From Xenorhabdus sp014467285 (GTDB taxonomy: Bacteria > Pseudomonadota > Gammaproteobacteria > Enterobacterales > Enterobacteriaceae): a stretch of 64,000 nucleotides of DNA. A program made the translations under genes and the position numbers. The first letter of the stretch is position 1. Each line of letters begins with the position of its first letter. The notes below the pieces were generated by a model. That model saw only the letters and a list, made by a program, of their open reading frames with translations, was not told the DNA's origin and ran no database searches. Where the stretch lies: positions 62,001 through 126,000 of the forward strand of contig NZ_NKHR01000005.1 of the NCBI RefSeq assembly GCF_014467285.1. Reading direction: 5' to 3'. Positions 26,700-35,284 of this stretch are shown in pieces.

Positions 26700-27296
26700 T
26701 TAACGTGGCTGCGCCATTAACCATGTAAGATGAGTCTTAATGGCGGGCCATTCATTAAGAAGGATACTATAGACGCAAGTGTCTCGTATCGAACCATCCT
26801 TAACTCTCAAGTGACTGCGCAGAATACCATCCAGTTTTGCCCCCAACCGTTCAATCGCTCTGCGACTCTGTTGATTCAGAAAATGAGTTCGAAATTCCAC
26901 TGCTACACATCCCAATTCTTCAAATGCGTACTGCAATAGCAAAAACTTTGCTTCCGTATTAATTGCAGTGCGTTGAACAGAACGTGCATACCATGTAGAA
27001 CCAATTTCCAATCTGGGAGTATTGGCATCAATATTCATATAAGTTGTCATCCCAACGGCGGCTCCCGTTGCATTATCGATGACAGTAAAAGGCAGCATAC
27101 TTCCCTTGGCATGCAGGGCCAGACGACGTTCAATCTCCGCCTGGACATTTGTCGGATCAGGTACGCTGGTATACCACAGTTTATGTAATTGTCCATCGTC
27201 TATGGCACGAACGAATTCATCATGTTTATCATGTGACAACGGCTCTAAGGTTACACTTTTTCCTGCCAATGTGATCCAATCAGTGATTTTTTTCAT
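26700..27296 (-). CDS. GNAT acetyltransferase, RimJ/RimL-like
   Basis: This 198-residue protein has the RimJ/RimL layout: TLEPLSHDKHDEFVRAIDDG at the start, then GSTWYARSVQRTAINTEAKF, where typical family members have Y-W-G-x-G-x-x-T, and FLNQQSRRAIERLGAKLDG (the N-x-x-S-x-x-x-x-E-x-L-G element). It likely acetylates an amino group of a protein or small molecule. It lies convergent to the VirK-like gene with 32 bp between stops. Confidence 0.75.
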   Translation of the reverse strand: MKKITDWITLAGKSVTLEPLSHDKHDEFVRAIDDGQLHKLWYTSVPDPTNVQAEIERRLALHAKGSMLPFTVIDNATGAAVGMTTYMNIDANTPRLEIGSTWYARSVQRTAINTEAKFLLLQYAFEELGCVAVEFRTHFLNQQSRRAIERLGAKLDGILRSHLRVKDGSIRDTCVYSILLNEWPAIKTHLTWLMAQPR

Positions 27297-27420
27297 GCTT
27301 ATCGACCATTGTTGAAGGATACATTGGCAGTATGCCTAGTTAAGAAATACACGACAATCATAAATAAAAGCCATTTCTTGCCTAATAGGCTCTTATTCAA
27401 ATGCCGTTGATATTTATTCT

Positions 27421-27446
27421 ATACCCAATAGATTTCATGATACTTG
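27421..27446. repeat. Degenerate intergenic repeat fragment
   Basis: The stretch ATACCCAATAGATTTCATGA resembles a common Photorhabdus/Xenorhabdus intergenic element. Related pieces occur at 56708-56737 (inverted) and 54033-54064. All are short and degenerate. Confidence 0.3.
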
Positions 27447-27504
27447 TCACAATCAATTAACAAAGAGATTCCAATCAAGCTGGAACTGTCTAAATTTGAT
27501 AACT

Positions 27505-27521
27505 ATCTCATCCGACCACTT
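27505..27521 (+). promoter_or_regulatory. FadR-like operator before fadH
   Basis: ATCTCATCCGACCACTT matches 12 of 17 bases of the E. coli fadB operator as I remember it, including the CGACCA core. It lies 80 bp before the fadH start, where FadR repression would be expected. Confidence 0.4.
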
Positions 27522-27601
27522 AGCCATAACCAAGTGAAAAACTTAAGTCATACGAAAAAAATAATACTTTTTGAGTAACCAAATATTTGATGGAGAATGC
27601 A

Positions 27602-29623
27602 ATGAGCAATTACCCTCACCTACTTGCACCGCTGGATTTGGGCTTTACCACGTTAAAAAACCGTGTATTGATGGGATCAATGCATACGGGGCTTGAGGAA
27701 CATCCTAATGGTGCCCAACGGTTGGCCCAGTTCTATGCAGAACGGGCGGTCGGTGGCGTCGCATTAATTGTGACGGGCGGTATCGCGCCAAATCCACAGG
27801 GCGTTGTGACAGCCGGAGCAAGCGTCCTGAATAGTGAAGATGCCCTGCCCCACCATAAGATTGTCACGGATGCAGTTCATCATGCTGGTGGGAAAATTGC
27901 CCTGCAAATCCTGCATGCGGGACGTTACAGCTACCAAAAAAATCTTGTCGCACCCTCCGCCATTCAGGCCCCCATTAATCCCTTTACGCCCCGGGAAATG
28001 TCCGAGGAAGATATCCAGCAAACAATCAAGGATTTTGCCCACTGCGCCCGGCTTGCCCAACAGGCAGGCTATGATGGGGTTGAAGTCATGGGTTCAGAAG
28101 GTTATCTCATCAATCAATTTCTGGTCTCCCGCACTAATCATCGGCAAGATAAATGGGGAGGCTCTTTCGACAACCGGATGCGCTTTGCTCTGGAAATTGT
28201 CAAAGCCGTCCGAGCCATAGCGGGAGAGCGCTTTATCATTATTTATCGCCTTTCCATGCTGGATTTAGTGGAAGATGGTTCTAACTGGCAGGAAATAGAG
28301 CAACTGGCGCTGGCGATTGAAAAAGCAGGGGCATCCATCATCAATACCGGCATCGGCTGGCATGAAGCCCGTATTCCAACGATTGCAACTATGGTGCCCA
28401 GAGCCGGATTCAGTTGGGTGACTCAAAAATTAATGGGGAAAGTCAGCATCCCTTTGATTACGACCAATCGTATCAACGATCCTCAAGTTGCCGAACAAAT
28501 TCTCAGTGAAGGTTGTGCCGATATGGTTTCTATGGCTCGCCCTTTCCTTGCTGATGCTGAATTTGTATTGAAGGCGGAGCAGAACCGTGCGGACGAAATC
28601 AATACCTGCATCGGCTGCAACCAAGCTTGTCTGGATAGAATCTTTGTCGGCAAGCTGACCTCGTGTTTGGTTAATCCACGCGCCTGCCACGAAACTGAAT
28701 TCATTGCCGAGCCAGCAAAAGCCCCCAAAACCATTGCCGTTATCGGCGCAGGGCCTGCGGGTTTATCCTTTGCAGTCACAGCCGCCAGCCGTGGACATCA
28801 TGTCACGCTATTTGAACGTGAGGACAGAATTGGCGGACAATTTAATATCGCCAAACAAATCCCCGGCAAAGAAGAATTCCATGAAACTTTGCGTTATTTT
28901 GATCGCCAATTGGCATTGAATGGCGTCGAAGTTCGTCTCAATCAGACCGCAACAACCGATCAACTTTCCTCATTTGATGAAGTTGTCATCGCGACAGGCA
29001 TTACACCACGCATGCCCAATATTGACGGCATTGACCATGAAAAAGTGCTAACTTATCTGGATGTATTGAAACACAAGCGGCAAGTCGGAAAACATGTCGC
29101 CATTATCGGCGCTGGCGGTATTGGTTTTGATACCGCAGAATATCTGAGCCAAAGCGGGCAAAGCTCCAGCTTGAGCAGCCATGCGTTTAGACAAGAATGG
29201 GGAATTGATCAAACAATTATACATCGGGGCGGATTATGCCCAGAAGGGGCAAAAGCAGAGCATTCCCCACGGAAAATTTACCTGCTGCAACGCAAGGACT
29301 CGAAAGTCGGTGATGGTTTAGGAAAAACCACGGGTTGGGTACATAGAGCCAGCCTGTTAATGCGGGGCGTGACGATGCTAAACAGCGTTCAATATCTGAA
29401 AATTGATGATCAAGGGCTGCATATTCGTCGCGGTGATGAGCAACAATGCCTTGAAGTGGATAACGTCATTATTTGTGCGGGACAAGAGCCGCTGAAAGAG
29501 CTGTACTCACCTTTACAAGCAATGGGAAAAAGCGTGCATGTGATTGGTGGTGCGGATGTCGCTGCTGAATTAGATGCCCGCCGAGCAATTGATCAAGGGA
29601 CGCGATTAGCGTTTAAAATCTAA
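27602..29623 (+). CDS. fadH: 2,4-dienoyl-CoA reductase (NADPH)
   Basis: This 673-residue flavoenzyme (E. coli 672) reduces 2,4-dienoyl-CoA during breakdown of unsaturated fatty acids. Residues 1-370 form the old-yellow-enzyme barrel (LDLGFTTLKNRVLMGSMHTG). CIGCNQACLDRIFVGKLTSC (about 335-355) gives the 4Fe-4S ligands. An FAD loop follows (AVIGAGPAGLSFAV), then an NADPH loop (AIIGAGGIGFDTAEYL). ATG 27602 has GGAG seven bases upstream; an earlier ATG at 27587 precedes that site. A FadR-like site lies upstream. Confidence 0.95.
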   Translation: MSNYPHLLAPLDLGFTTLKNRVLMGSMHTGLEEHPNGAQRLAQFYAERAVGGVALIVTGGIAPNPQGVVTAGASVLNSEDALPHHKIVTDAVHHAGGKIALQILHAGRYSYQKNLVAPSAIQAPINPFTPREMSEEDIQQTIKDFAHCARLAQQAGYDGVEVMGSEGYLINQFLVSRTNHRQDKWGGSFDNRMRFALEIVKAVRAIAGERFIIIYRLSMLDLVEDGSNWQEIEQLALAIEKAGASIINTGIGWHEARIPTIATMVPRAGFSWVTQKLMGKVSIPLITTNRINDPQVAEQILSEGCADMVSMARPFLADAEFVLKAEQNRADEINTCIGCNQACLDRIFVGKLTSCLVNPRACHETEFIAEPAKAPKTIAVIGAGPAGLSFAVTAASRGHHVTLFEREDRIGGQFNIAKQIPGKEEFHETLRYFDRQLALNGVEVRLNQTATTDQLSSFDEVVIATGITPRMPNIDGIDHEKVLTYLDVLKHKRQVGKHVAIIGAGGIGFDTAEYLSQSGQSSSLSSHAFRQEWGIDQTIIHRGGLCPEGAKAEHSPRKIYLLQRKDSKVGDGLGKTTGWVHRASLLMRGVTMLNSVQYLKIDDQGLHIRRGDEQQCLEVDNVIICAGQEPLKELYSPLQAMGKSVHVIGGADVAAELDARRAIDQGTRLAFKI

Positions 29624-29657
29624 TGGATAGAAGCCCAATAAGTGGCGATTAATAAAA

Positions 29658-29692
29658 AAACGGTGATAATTTGTAACTTATTATCACCGTTT
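29658..29692. terminator. Bidirectional terminator fadH / sstT
   Basis: A perfect 13-bp stem AAACGGTGATAAT / ATTATCACCGTTT with a 9-nt loop is flanked by A-runs on the left, between convergent genes. Confidence 0.88.
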
Positions 29693-29724
29693 CATTCCAG
29701 CGAGCAAATAAACCTAGCGAATAA

Positions 29725-30969
29725 TTAACGTTGCGCTAATTGGTCTGACGCGAGGCGATTATCTTCTGCCTGACAAGCCGCAGCGGTAAACAATACATCA
29801 GTAGAAGAGTTCAGCCCGGTTTCAGCAGAGTCCTGCAATACGCCAATGATAAAGCCGACCGCAACAACCTGCATGGCAATGTCATTGGAAATACCAAACA
29901 TGCTACACGCCAACGGGATCAACAATAATGATCCTCCCGCAACGCCTGATGCCCCACATGCGGCAATGGCTGAAACCACACTCAACAATATTGCATTAGG
30001 AATATCTACCGTTATACCCAGAGTATTAACTGCCGCCAGTGTCAATACAGTGATAGTCACTGCCGCCCCGGCCATATTGACGGTTGCCCCTAAAGGAATG
30101 GAAACGGAGTAAGTATCTTCATCCAAATTCATCCGACGACACATTGCCATATTGACGGGAATATTAGCGGCGGAACTACGCGTAAAGAATGCTGTGACAC
30201 CACTTTCACGCAGGCATTCAAAAACCAGCGGGTAAGGATTGCGACGGATTTTCCAGTAAACAATCAACGGATTAACGATCAGCGCAACGATAATCATGCA
30301 GCTAATGAGTATCGTTAACAGGTGAGCATAACCCAATAGCGTGTCAAAACCCGTTGTGGCAATGGTTGAAGACACCAGACCGAAAATACCGACAGGGGCC
30401 AGACGGATAACAACACGAACGAGTTTTGTCACAGCTTCTGATAAGTCTTGAACCAGTAACTTAGTTGATTCATTAGCGTGACGTAAAGCTATCCCCAAGC
30501 CAATTGACCATGCCAGAATCCCGACATAATTTCCCTTTAAGATTGCATCAATCGGATTGGCAACGATGTTGAGCAACACTCCTTTCAGCACTTCAATAAT
30601 ATTTTCTGGTGGTGATATCTGAGCATCATTTGTCACCAATACCAACGTCGACGGAAACAGCATACTGCCAATAACAGCCACAACCGCAGCCAAGAAAGTG
30701 CCAATCAGATACAAGAACAATATGGGGCGAATGTTACTTTTCTGGCCTGCCTTATGATTTGCGATCGAAGACATGACCAGGACCCATACTAAAACAGGCG
30801 CTACCGCTTTTAGCGCCCCGACAAAGAGGTTTCCTAACAGTTCAACTGACTTAGCCGCAGAAGGCGCCAACCATGCCAGTAATACTCCCAGAATTAATCC
30901 GAGTAAGATTTGTTTTACTAGGCTTCCTTGTACAATATATTGCACAAAGCCTTTTTGTTGTTTTTCCAT
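29725..30969 (-). CDS. sstT: Sodium:serine/threonine symporter
   Basis: This 414-residue dicarboxylate/amino acid:cation symporter (DAACS family) matches E. coli SstT from SLVKQILLGLILGVLLAWLA onward. Hairpin and substrate regions FFTRSSAANIPVNMAMCRRM and the later GATVNMAGAAVTITVL and GVAGGSLLLIPLACSMFGIS are intact. It imports Ser and Thr with sodium at the inner membrane. It converges with fadH as in other enterics. Confidence 0.95.
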   Translation of the reverse strand: MEKQQKGFVQYIVQGSLVKQILLGLILGVLLAWLAPSAAKSVELLGNLFVGALKAVAPVLVWVLVMSSIANHKAGQKSNIRPILFLYLIGTFLAAVVAVIGSMLFPSTLVLVTNDAQISPPENIIEVLKGVLLNIVANPIDAILKGNYVGILAWSIGLGIALRHANESTKLLVQDLSEAVTKLVRVVIRLAPVGIFGLVSSTIATTGFDTLLGYAHLLTILISCMIIVALIVNPLIVYWKIRRNPYPLVFECLRESGVTAFFTRSSAANIPVNMAMCRRMNLDEDTYSVSIPLGATVNMAGAAVTITVLTLAAVNTLGITVDIPNAILLSVVSAIAACGASGVAGGSLLLIPLACSMFGISNDIAMQVVAVGFIIGVLQDSAETGLNSSTDVLFTAAACQAEDNRLASDQLAQR

Positions 30970-31650
30970 AGCCTATCCATTTGATATTTTTGTTCGATGA
31001 GTCTGATGTTTTTGTGTTTGCTTTCCCGAGTATAAGGAAATTAAGAAAACTGCAAAGAATAACTAGTTGCAATATACAGAATACGCAATATTTGATAACA
31101 AATTGCTTACATTTGTGTGATCAAAACGTCAGTTTTCCCATTAAAATAGCCTCATGGAGTAAAAGCCATTACGTTCAAAGTTATTATTTTTCTTTATATT
31201 CATAAAGTTAATAAATAATACTCTCAATAATGATCACAGATTGTTTTTCTGTCACCAAAAGTGCAGATAGATTACTTTTCGGCACAAAGCGATCAACAGG
31301 AATGGATTTAACTGGCAAAAAACATAAATTCAACCCACCCGCAGGTAAAATAGGATATTCATGTTATTTTATAAAACTTTAATAAATAATTAATCAAACG
31401 ATATAACGGGATGAATTTAATTTCACATTTTGACTAATGTTCAATTGATCACCAAAATTTTCTGTTTCGCCAGTGCTGATTTTGTTAAAGTGTCACAGTC
31501 AATCTTTATGCCATCTTGAAGGGATTTTGAGGGCATTTTATGACAGCGGATATTTAATGCTTTGTGTTTACTCAGCATCCAATAGAAATTCACCATAAAT
31601 GCACCATAAAAGTAAGATGCAGTCCTTAACCGGCGTTTTAGGAACATTTG
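30970..31650. other. Divergent upstream region of sstT and yqjA
   Basis: These 681 bp carry no gene that I can support; short frames within look like chance. Both flanking promoters must lie here. The DNA is AT-rich, with no strong hairpin. It is longer than needed for two promoters, so a lost gene or an unseen small RNA is possible. Confidence 0.4.
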
Positions 31651-32319
31651 ATGGAAATTGTAACAGACCTTATTTATGCACTTTGGCACCAGGATTACGA
31701 AACATTAGCTAATCCATCGTTAGTATGGGCAATCTACATCCTGCTATTTATCATCCTGTTTCTGGAAAATGGGATATTACCTGCCGCATTTTTACCGGGC
31801 GATAGCCTATTGATATTAGTCGGCGTCTTAATCGCCAAAGAAACCATGAGTTTTCCAGCGACATTAGCCATTCTCACCACCGGTGCAAGCCTTGGTTGCT
31901 GGGTTGGATATCTTCAGGGACGGTGGCTTGGCAATACCAAATTAGTTCAAGGCTGGATATCCCATCTCCCCGCCCATTATCATCAACGCGCACATAATTT
32001 ATTCCACCGTCATGGCTTATCCGCCTTGCTGGTAGGGCGCTTCCTTGCTTTTATCAGAACCTTGCTGCCAACATTGGCAGGCCTTGCGGGGCTGAAGAGC
32101 GGGCGATTTCAGCTATTCAACTGGCTCAGCGGGTTCTTGTGGGTGATTATTCTTACAACATTGGGCTATATGCTGGGTAAAAGCCCTCTGTTCCGTCAAT
32201 ACGAAGAGTATCTGATGAACTTTCTGGTACTGTTACCTGTGTGTCTGTTACTTATCGGCTTAATTGGCAGCCTGACCGTTATTTGGCGCAAGAAACGCTC
32301 CAATAATACCCTTTCATAA
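31651..32319 (+). CDS. yqjA: DedA-family membrane protein YqjA
   Basis: This 222-residue inner-membrane protein matches E. coli YqjA almost throughout: FLENGILPAAFLPGDSLLIL, the GCWVGYLQGRWLG hairpin and FHRHGLSALLVGRFLAFIRT with the membrane-embedded Arg. DedA proteins are linked to proton-driven lipid flipping, pH and drug tolerance. ATG 31651 has AGGA upstream; a TTG just before is not needed. In E. coli mzrA follows directly; here no mzrA or yqjC is found. Confidence 0.93.
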   Translation: MEIVTDLIYALWHQDYETLANPSLVWAIYILLFIILFLENGILPAAFLPGDSLLILVGVLIAKETMSFPATLAILTTGASLGCWVGYLQGRWLGNTKLVQGWISHLPAHYHQRAHNLFHRHGLSALLVGRFLAFIRTLLPTLAGLAGLKSGRFQLFNWLSGFLWVIILTTLGYMLGKSPLFRQYEEYLMNFLVLLPVCLLLIGLIGSLTVIWRKKRSNNTLS

Positions 32320-32561
32320 TCCTTCATTTTTTCCTGTGGTATTTTTCCTATGATTGATATTGTGGAGAAACATACCGCAGGACACCCTGCTTGGTTACCC
32401 ACAGCATCTTGTCCATTAAACGGCTACGTTTATCCACTTAAACAATATTTAAGATTAATTTGCGATATATTGTGACAATTTTTCATCTATTCTCACTTTA
32501 AACTCCTTATAAAAGCGACTATGGTAGAAATTCAACCCTCGTATATTTAAGGAGCCAGGTC

Positions 32562-32867
32562 ATGCCACAGAAAAAAAATTCTGAAGATCTACGTGCTGAA
32601 TTACAATCCCTTGCGGATACTCTGGAAGAAGTGCTCAATAATTCTGGTGATAAATCAAAAGCGGAACTGGAAAAACTGCGGAGCAAAGCAGAAAAAACGC
32701 TGAAAGATGCGCGTGTTACCCTCAATGATGCCAGTGATAAGCTGATCGATCAAACGAAAGAATTTGCAGGTCATGCGGATAATTATGTCCGTGAAAACCC
32801 ATGGACAGGTGTTGGTATTGGTGCAGCCGTTGGCATCGTCTTAGGTGTATTGCTATCAAGGCGCTGA
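32562..32867 (+). CDS. yqjD: ElaB/YqjD/DUF883 membrane-anchored protein
   Basis: This 101-residue protein has a long charged coiled coil (residues 5-75) and a C-terminal membrane helix ending GIGAAVGIVLGVLLSRR, nearly identical to E. coli YqjD (YVRENPWTGVGIGAA). YqjD binds ribosomes and tethers them to the inner membrane in stationary phase under RpoS control. It heads the yqjD-E-K operon; yqjE starts one base after its stop. Confidence 0.93.
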   Translation: MPQKKNSEDLRAELQSLADTLEEVLNNSGDKSKAELEKLRSKAEKTLKDARVTLNDASDKLIDQTKEFAGHADNYVRENPWTGVGIGAAVGIVLGVLLSRR

Positions 32868-32868
32868 G

Positions 32869-33270
32869 ATGACTCCACCATCCCATTCACAAGGCCCGGG
32901 AAAAGGGCTATTTGACACTTTACGGCGGGTAGCAGCGATTATTGTTCGCATGGTTGAAACGCGTATCCAACTCGTTGCAGTTGAGTTGGAGGAAGGTACT
33001 GCGATGCTGGCACAACTCCTGCTGATGGTAGGGTTCACATTGTTATTCGCAGGCTTTGGTCTGATGTGCTTACTCATGCTGATATTCTGGGCCATCGATC
33101 CGACCTATCGGGTAACGGCAATGGTTATTACTGCCGGAACGCTACTGATTCTCGCCGTATTTAGTGCCATCTGGACGGTCAGAAAAGCCCGAAAACTCAC
33201 TTTTTTTAATACAACCCGCGAACAACTGCAACTTGATCGCAAAATGCTGGGGGATGATCATCATGAATAA
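32869..33270 (+). CDS. yqjE: Phage holin-like/YqjE membrane protein
   Basis: This 133-residue protein has two central membrane segments (about residues 45-70 and 76-100) between charged ends (TLRRVAAIIVRMVETRIQLV; TTREQLQLDRKMLG), the pattern of E. coli YqjE (phage holin family DUF1469). Function is unknown. ATG 32869 is chosen because it follows the yqjD stop by one base; the upstream in-frame ATG lies within yqjD. Confidence 0.88.
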   Translation: MTPPSHSQGPGKGLFDTLRRVAAIIVRMVETRIQLVAVELEEGTAMLAQLLLMVGFTLLFAGFGLMCLLMLIFWAIDPTYRVTAMVITAGTLLILAVFSAIWTVRKARKLTFFNTTREQLQLDRKMLGDDHHE

Positions 33271-33559
33271 AGCGTGGCATCATCAACGAGAGTTACGAAA
33301 GCAACTGTTATTGAAAGAGATCCAGCAGCAACGTCAATCACTTTCTGCTTGCAGTCAGCACTGGTTTGATATCACACAACCCTATGATAAAGGCTGGCAG
33401 ACTCTCCTTGCCTTCAAACCCTATGTCGCCATCGGGGCTGGCATTACGCTGTTTTATGGGCTATGCCGCCATCCGCAAAAATTTTATCGTTGGTCACGCC
33501 AAATGATCAGTATTTTTGGTGTCATAAAAACTATACGAAACACGATGAATAGATATTAG
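33263..33559 (+). CDS. yqjK: YqjK-like protein
   Basis: This 98-residue protein aligns with E. coli YqjK in size and pattern: KEIQQQRQSLSACSQHWFDI, then YDKGWQTLLAFKPY, a short hydrophobic stretch (VAIGAGITLFYGL) and a basic C-terminus. The role is unknown. It starts at ATG 33263, overlapping yqjE by 8 bp; the longer frame from 33164 would lie inside yqjE. Confidence 0.85.
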   Translation: MNKAWHHQRELRKQLLLKEIQQQRQSLSACSQHWFDITQPYDKGWQTLLAFKPYVAIGAGITLFYGLCRHPQKFYRWSRQMISIFGVIKTIRNTMNRY

Positions 33560-33603
33560 CCAACCAGCCTCAATAACTCTCCTTCAAAAAAACTGCATTA
33601 AAT

Positions 33604-33627
33604 TGTTAGTATTCTTTACTATCAACA
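33604..33627 (+). promoter_or_regulatory. Dyad before yqjF, possible LysR-type site
   Basis: TAGTA-N5-TACTA is centred at 33614 with TGTT/AACA flanks. A 15-bp dyad of this kind fits LysR-type regulators. YhaJ, encoded 0.6 kb away, activates yqjF in E. coli. Confidence 0.3.
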
Positions 33628-33759
33628 AATAACGCCTCTCCTTAGAATGCCACCATCAGATAATGATTAACAAATTGTGCTTTTTTGTCCGTTTTTTGGT
33701 CATTTTAATCTAGACAGACAACTTATTTATCGTTACCCGCGGTATTCTTGGAGACAATA

Positions 33760-34155
33760 ATGAAAAAATTTGAAGATAATGGCTTGCTGATCGCTCGTAT
33801 TTTAATGTCCGTTCTTTTCATCATCGCAGGATATGGAAAATTGGGTGATGCCTATGCGGGGACGCAAGAATTTATGGAAGCCATGAAAGTGCCAGGAATT
33901 TTACTGCCATTAACAATTTTACTTGAACTCGGTGGTGGACTTGCTGTGATGTTCGGCCTGTTAACGCGTACCACATCAGTATTTATATTTATTTTCTGTA
34001 TCCTGACAGCAGTCCTGTTCCACAATGATTTTTCAGATGGAATGAACCTGACGATGTTCCTGAAAAACTTCTCCATTGGTGCAGGCTATCTGATGCTGGC
34101 AATGATGGGGCCGGGTAAATTTAGTATTGATGGTGCATTGAAGAAAAACTGGTAA
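33760..34155 (+). CDS. yqjF: DoxX-family membrane protein YqjF
   Basis: This 131-residue protein with four membrane helices matches E. coli YqjF: GLLIARILMSVLFIIAGYGK, YAGTQEFMEAMKVPGILLPL, then LELGGGLAVMFGLLTRTTS. DoxX proteins are associated with redox or thiol stress. In E. coli yqjF responds to aromatic nitro compound products through YhaJ. ATG 33760 has GGAG eight bases upstream; the earlier in-frame start lacks one. A strong terminator follows. Confidence 0.9.
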   Translation: MKKFEDNGLLIARILMSVLFIIAGYGKLGDAYAGTQEFMEAMKVPGILLPLTILLELGGGLAVMFGLLTRTTSVFIFIFCILTAVLFHNDFSDGMNLTMFLKNFSIGAGYLMLAMMGPGKFSIDGALKKNW

Positions 34156-34166
34156 TAAATAATACA

Positions 34167-34207
34167 AAATCCCCTTGCTTTGAATAATCAGCAAGGGGAT
34201 TTTTTTA
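34167..34207 (+). terminator. Terminator of yqjF
   Basis: A perfect 13-bp stem AAATCCCCTTGCT / AGCAAGGGGATTT with a 10-nt loop runs into a T-tract. Confidence 0.93.
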
Positions 34208-34218
34208 TCTTGGTTTAT

Positions 34219-34282
34219 TCTTTCGTTACTTCTTTATGACATTGCTTCTCCATAACATTACTTCTTCATAACATTACTTCTT
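34219..34282. repeat. 16-bp tandem repeats over the yhaJ stop
   Basis: Four consecutive 16-bp units are present: two identical (34251-34266 and 34267-34282, CATAACATTACTTCTT) and two decayed ones to the left (12/16 and 11/16 matches). Read on the minus strand, each good unit contains ATG-AAG-AAG-TAA, the last codons of yhaJ. Confidence 0.8.
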
Positions 34283-35170
34283 CATAAATAGTTTAGGAAT
34301 TTCACGCAAGCACCAAGACTTGGCTTCTCCCATACTATCTCGCCGCCATGCCATAATGATGTTGGTTTCATGACTATATTCTGAACCAATAACACGCAAT
34401 CGACCTTCAGCAATATCCTGTTCTACCATCGGATATGGCATCGTCGCCACTCCCAATCCCGCCAAAAGCGCCCGGCGCTTGTCTTCCAGTGAACTGACCG
34501 TCAGACGCCGTTGTTTATCCAACAACTGAACCGTCAATACAGGACGCTCCCGTGCTGTATCAGCTACCGCGATCCCACGGTACTTCACCCGTGTGGCATC
34601 AGACAATGGTTCAGGTTCATGATGGATAGGATGATCCACACTGGCAACATAGACGTTGTTAATAGAATAAAGTGCACGTGAATTTATTTCAGCCGAGGCC
34701 CGGAAATGGAGATCCGGTGCAATCACAATGTCAGCATATCCCGTTTCCAGGCGCTCCCAAGCTCCTGCCAGCACTTCTGTCATTAACGAAAGCTGAGTGT
34801 TCGATTTTTTTGCCAATCGATCCACAAGAGGAAAAAGCGATGAAATCGGAAACAAAGCTTCACATACAATAGTCAGATGCGTTTCCCAACCACGAGCAAG
34901 CGATTCCGCATCTGCTGTCAATTTATCCGCCGCCTCAAGCAATAACCGCCCCCGCTCCAGCAGCATCCGGCCAACATTGGTAAATTTCGTACGATGGCCG
35001 GAACGATCAAACAGCACCACATCCAGCTCTTCTTCCAACTTCTGCATGGTATAACTCAATGCTGAGGGAACTCGCCCCAACTCATCCGCTGCCGCCGCAA
35101 AACTTCCCCGTCGATCTATCGCATCCATGACGCGTAGGGATTCCAATGTAAGCGCACGTTCTTTGCCCAT
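34274..35170 (-). CDS. yhaJ: LysR-family regulator YhaJ
   Basis: This 298-residue regulator is close to E. coli YhaJ. The winged helix (residues 5-65; ALTLESLRVMDAIDRRGSFA, RVPSALSYTMQKLEEELDVV) and effector domain (GAWERLETGYADIVIAPDLH; VKYRGIAVADTARERPVLTV) are intact. It controls yqjF and is linked with response to aromatic compounds and with virulence in E. coli pathotypes. It is divergent from yhaK. Its last codons lie in a 16-bp tandem repeat, so MKK replaces the usual NGK end. Confidence 0.95.
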   Translation of the reverse strand: MGKERALTLESLRVMDAIDRRGSFAAAADELGRVPSALSYTMQKLEEELDVVLFDRSGHRTKFTNVGRMLLERGRLLLEAADKLTADAESLARGWETHLTIVCEALFPISSLFPLVDRLAKKSNTQLSLMTEVLAGAWERLETGYADIVIAPDLHFRASAEINSRALYSINNVYVASVDHPIHHEPEPLSDATRVKYRGIAVADTARERPVLTVQLLDKQRRLTVSSLEDKRRALLAGLGVATMPYPMVEQDIAEGRLRVIGSEYSHETNIIMAWRRDSMGEAKSWCLREIPKLFMKK

Positions 35171-35284
35171 ATTTTTCTCAATCAGGAATTTTGAATATAG
35201 CCACCAGATTAACTGGCTAACATTTCAACGTCCAGATAATTAAGATCGGGACTAATAGGTTTATTGGTTAAAGAGATGACAGCT

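Noticed and set aside
31441..31689. 82-codon minus frame before yqjA
   Set aside because: No ribosome site, no conservation that I recognise, and it overlaps the yqjA start.
32333..32378. Inverted pair CCTGTGGTAT/ATACCGCAGG as a terminator of yqjA
   Set aside because: The loop is 26 bases and no T-tract follows; too weak to annotate.
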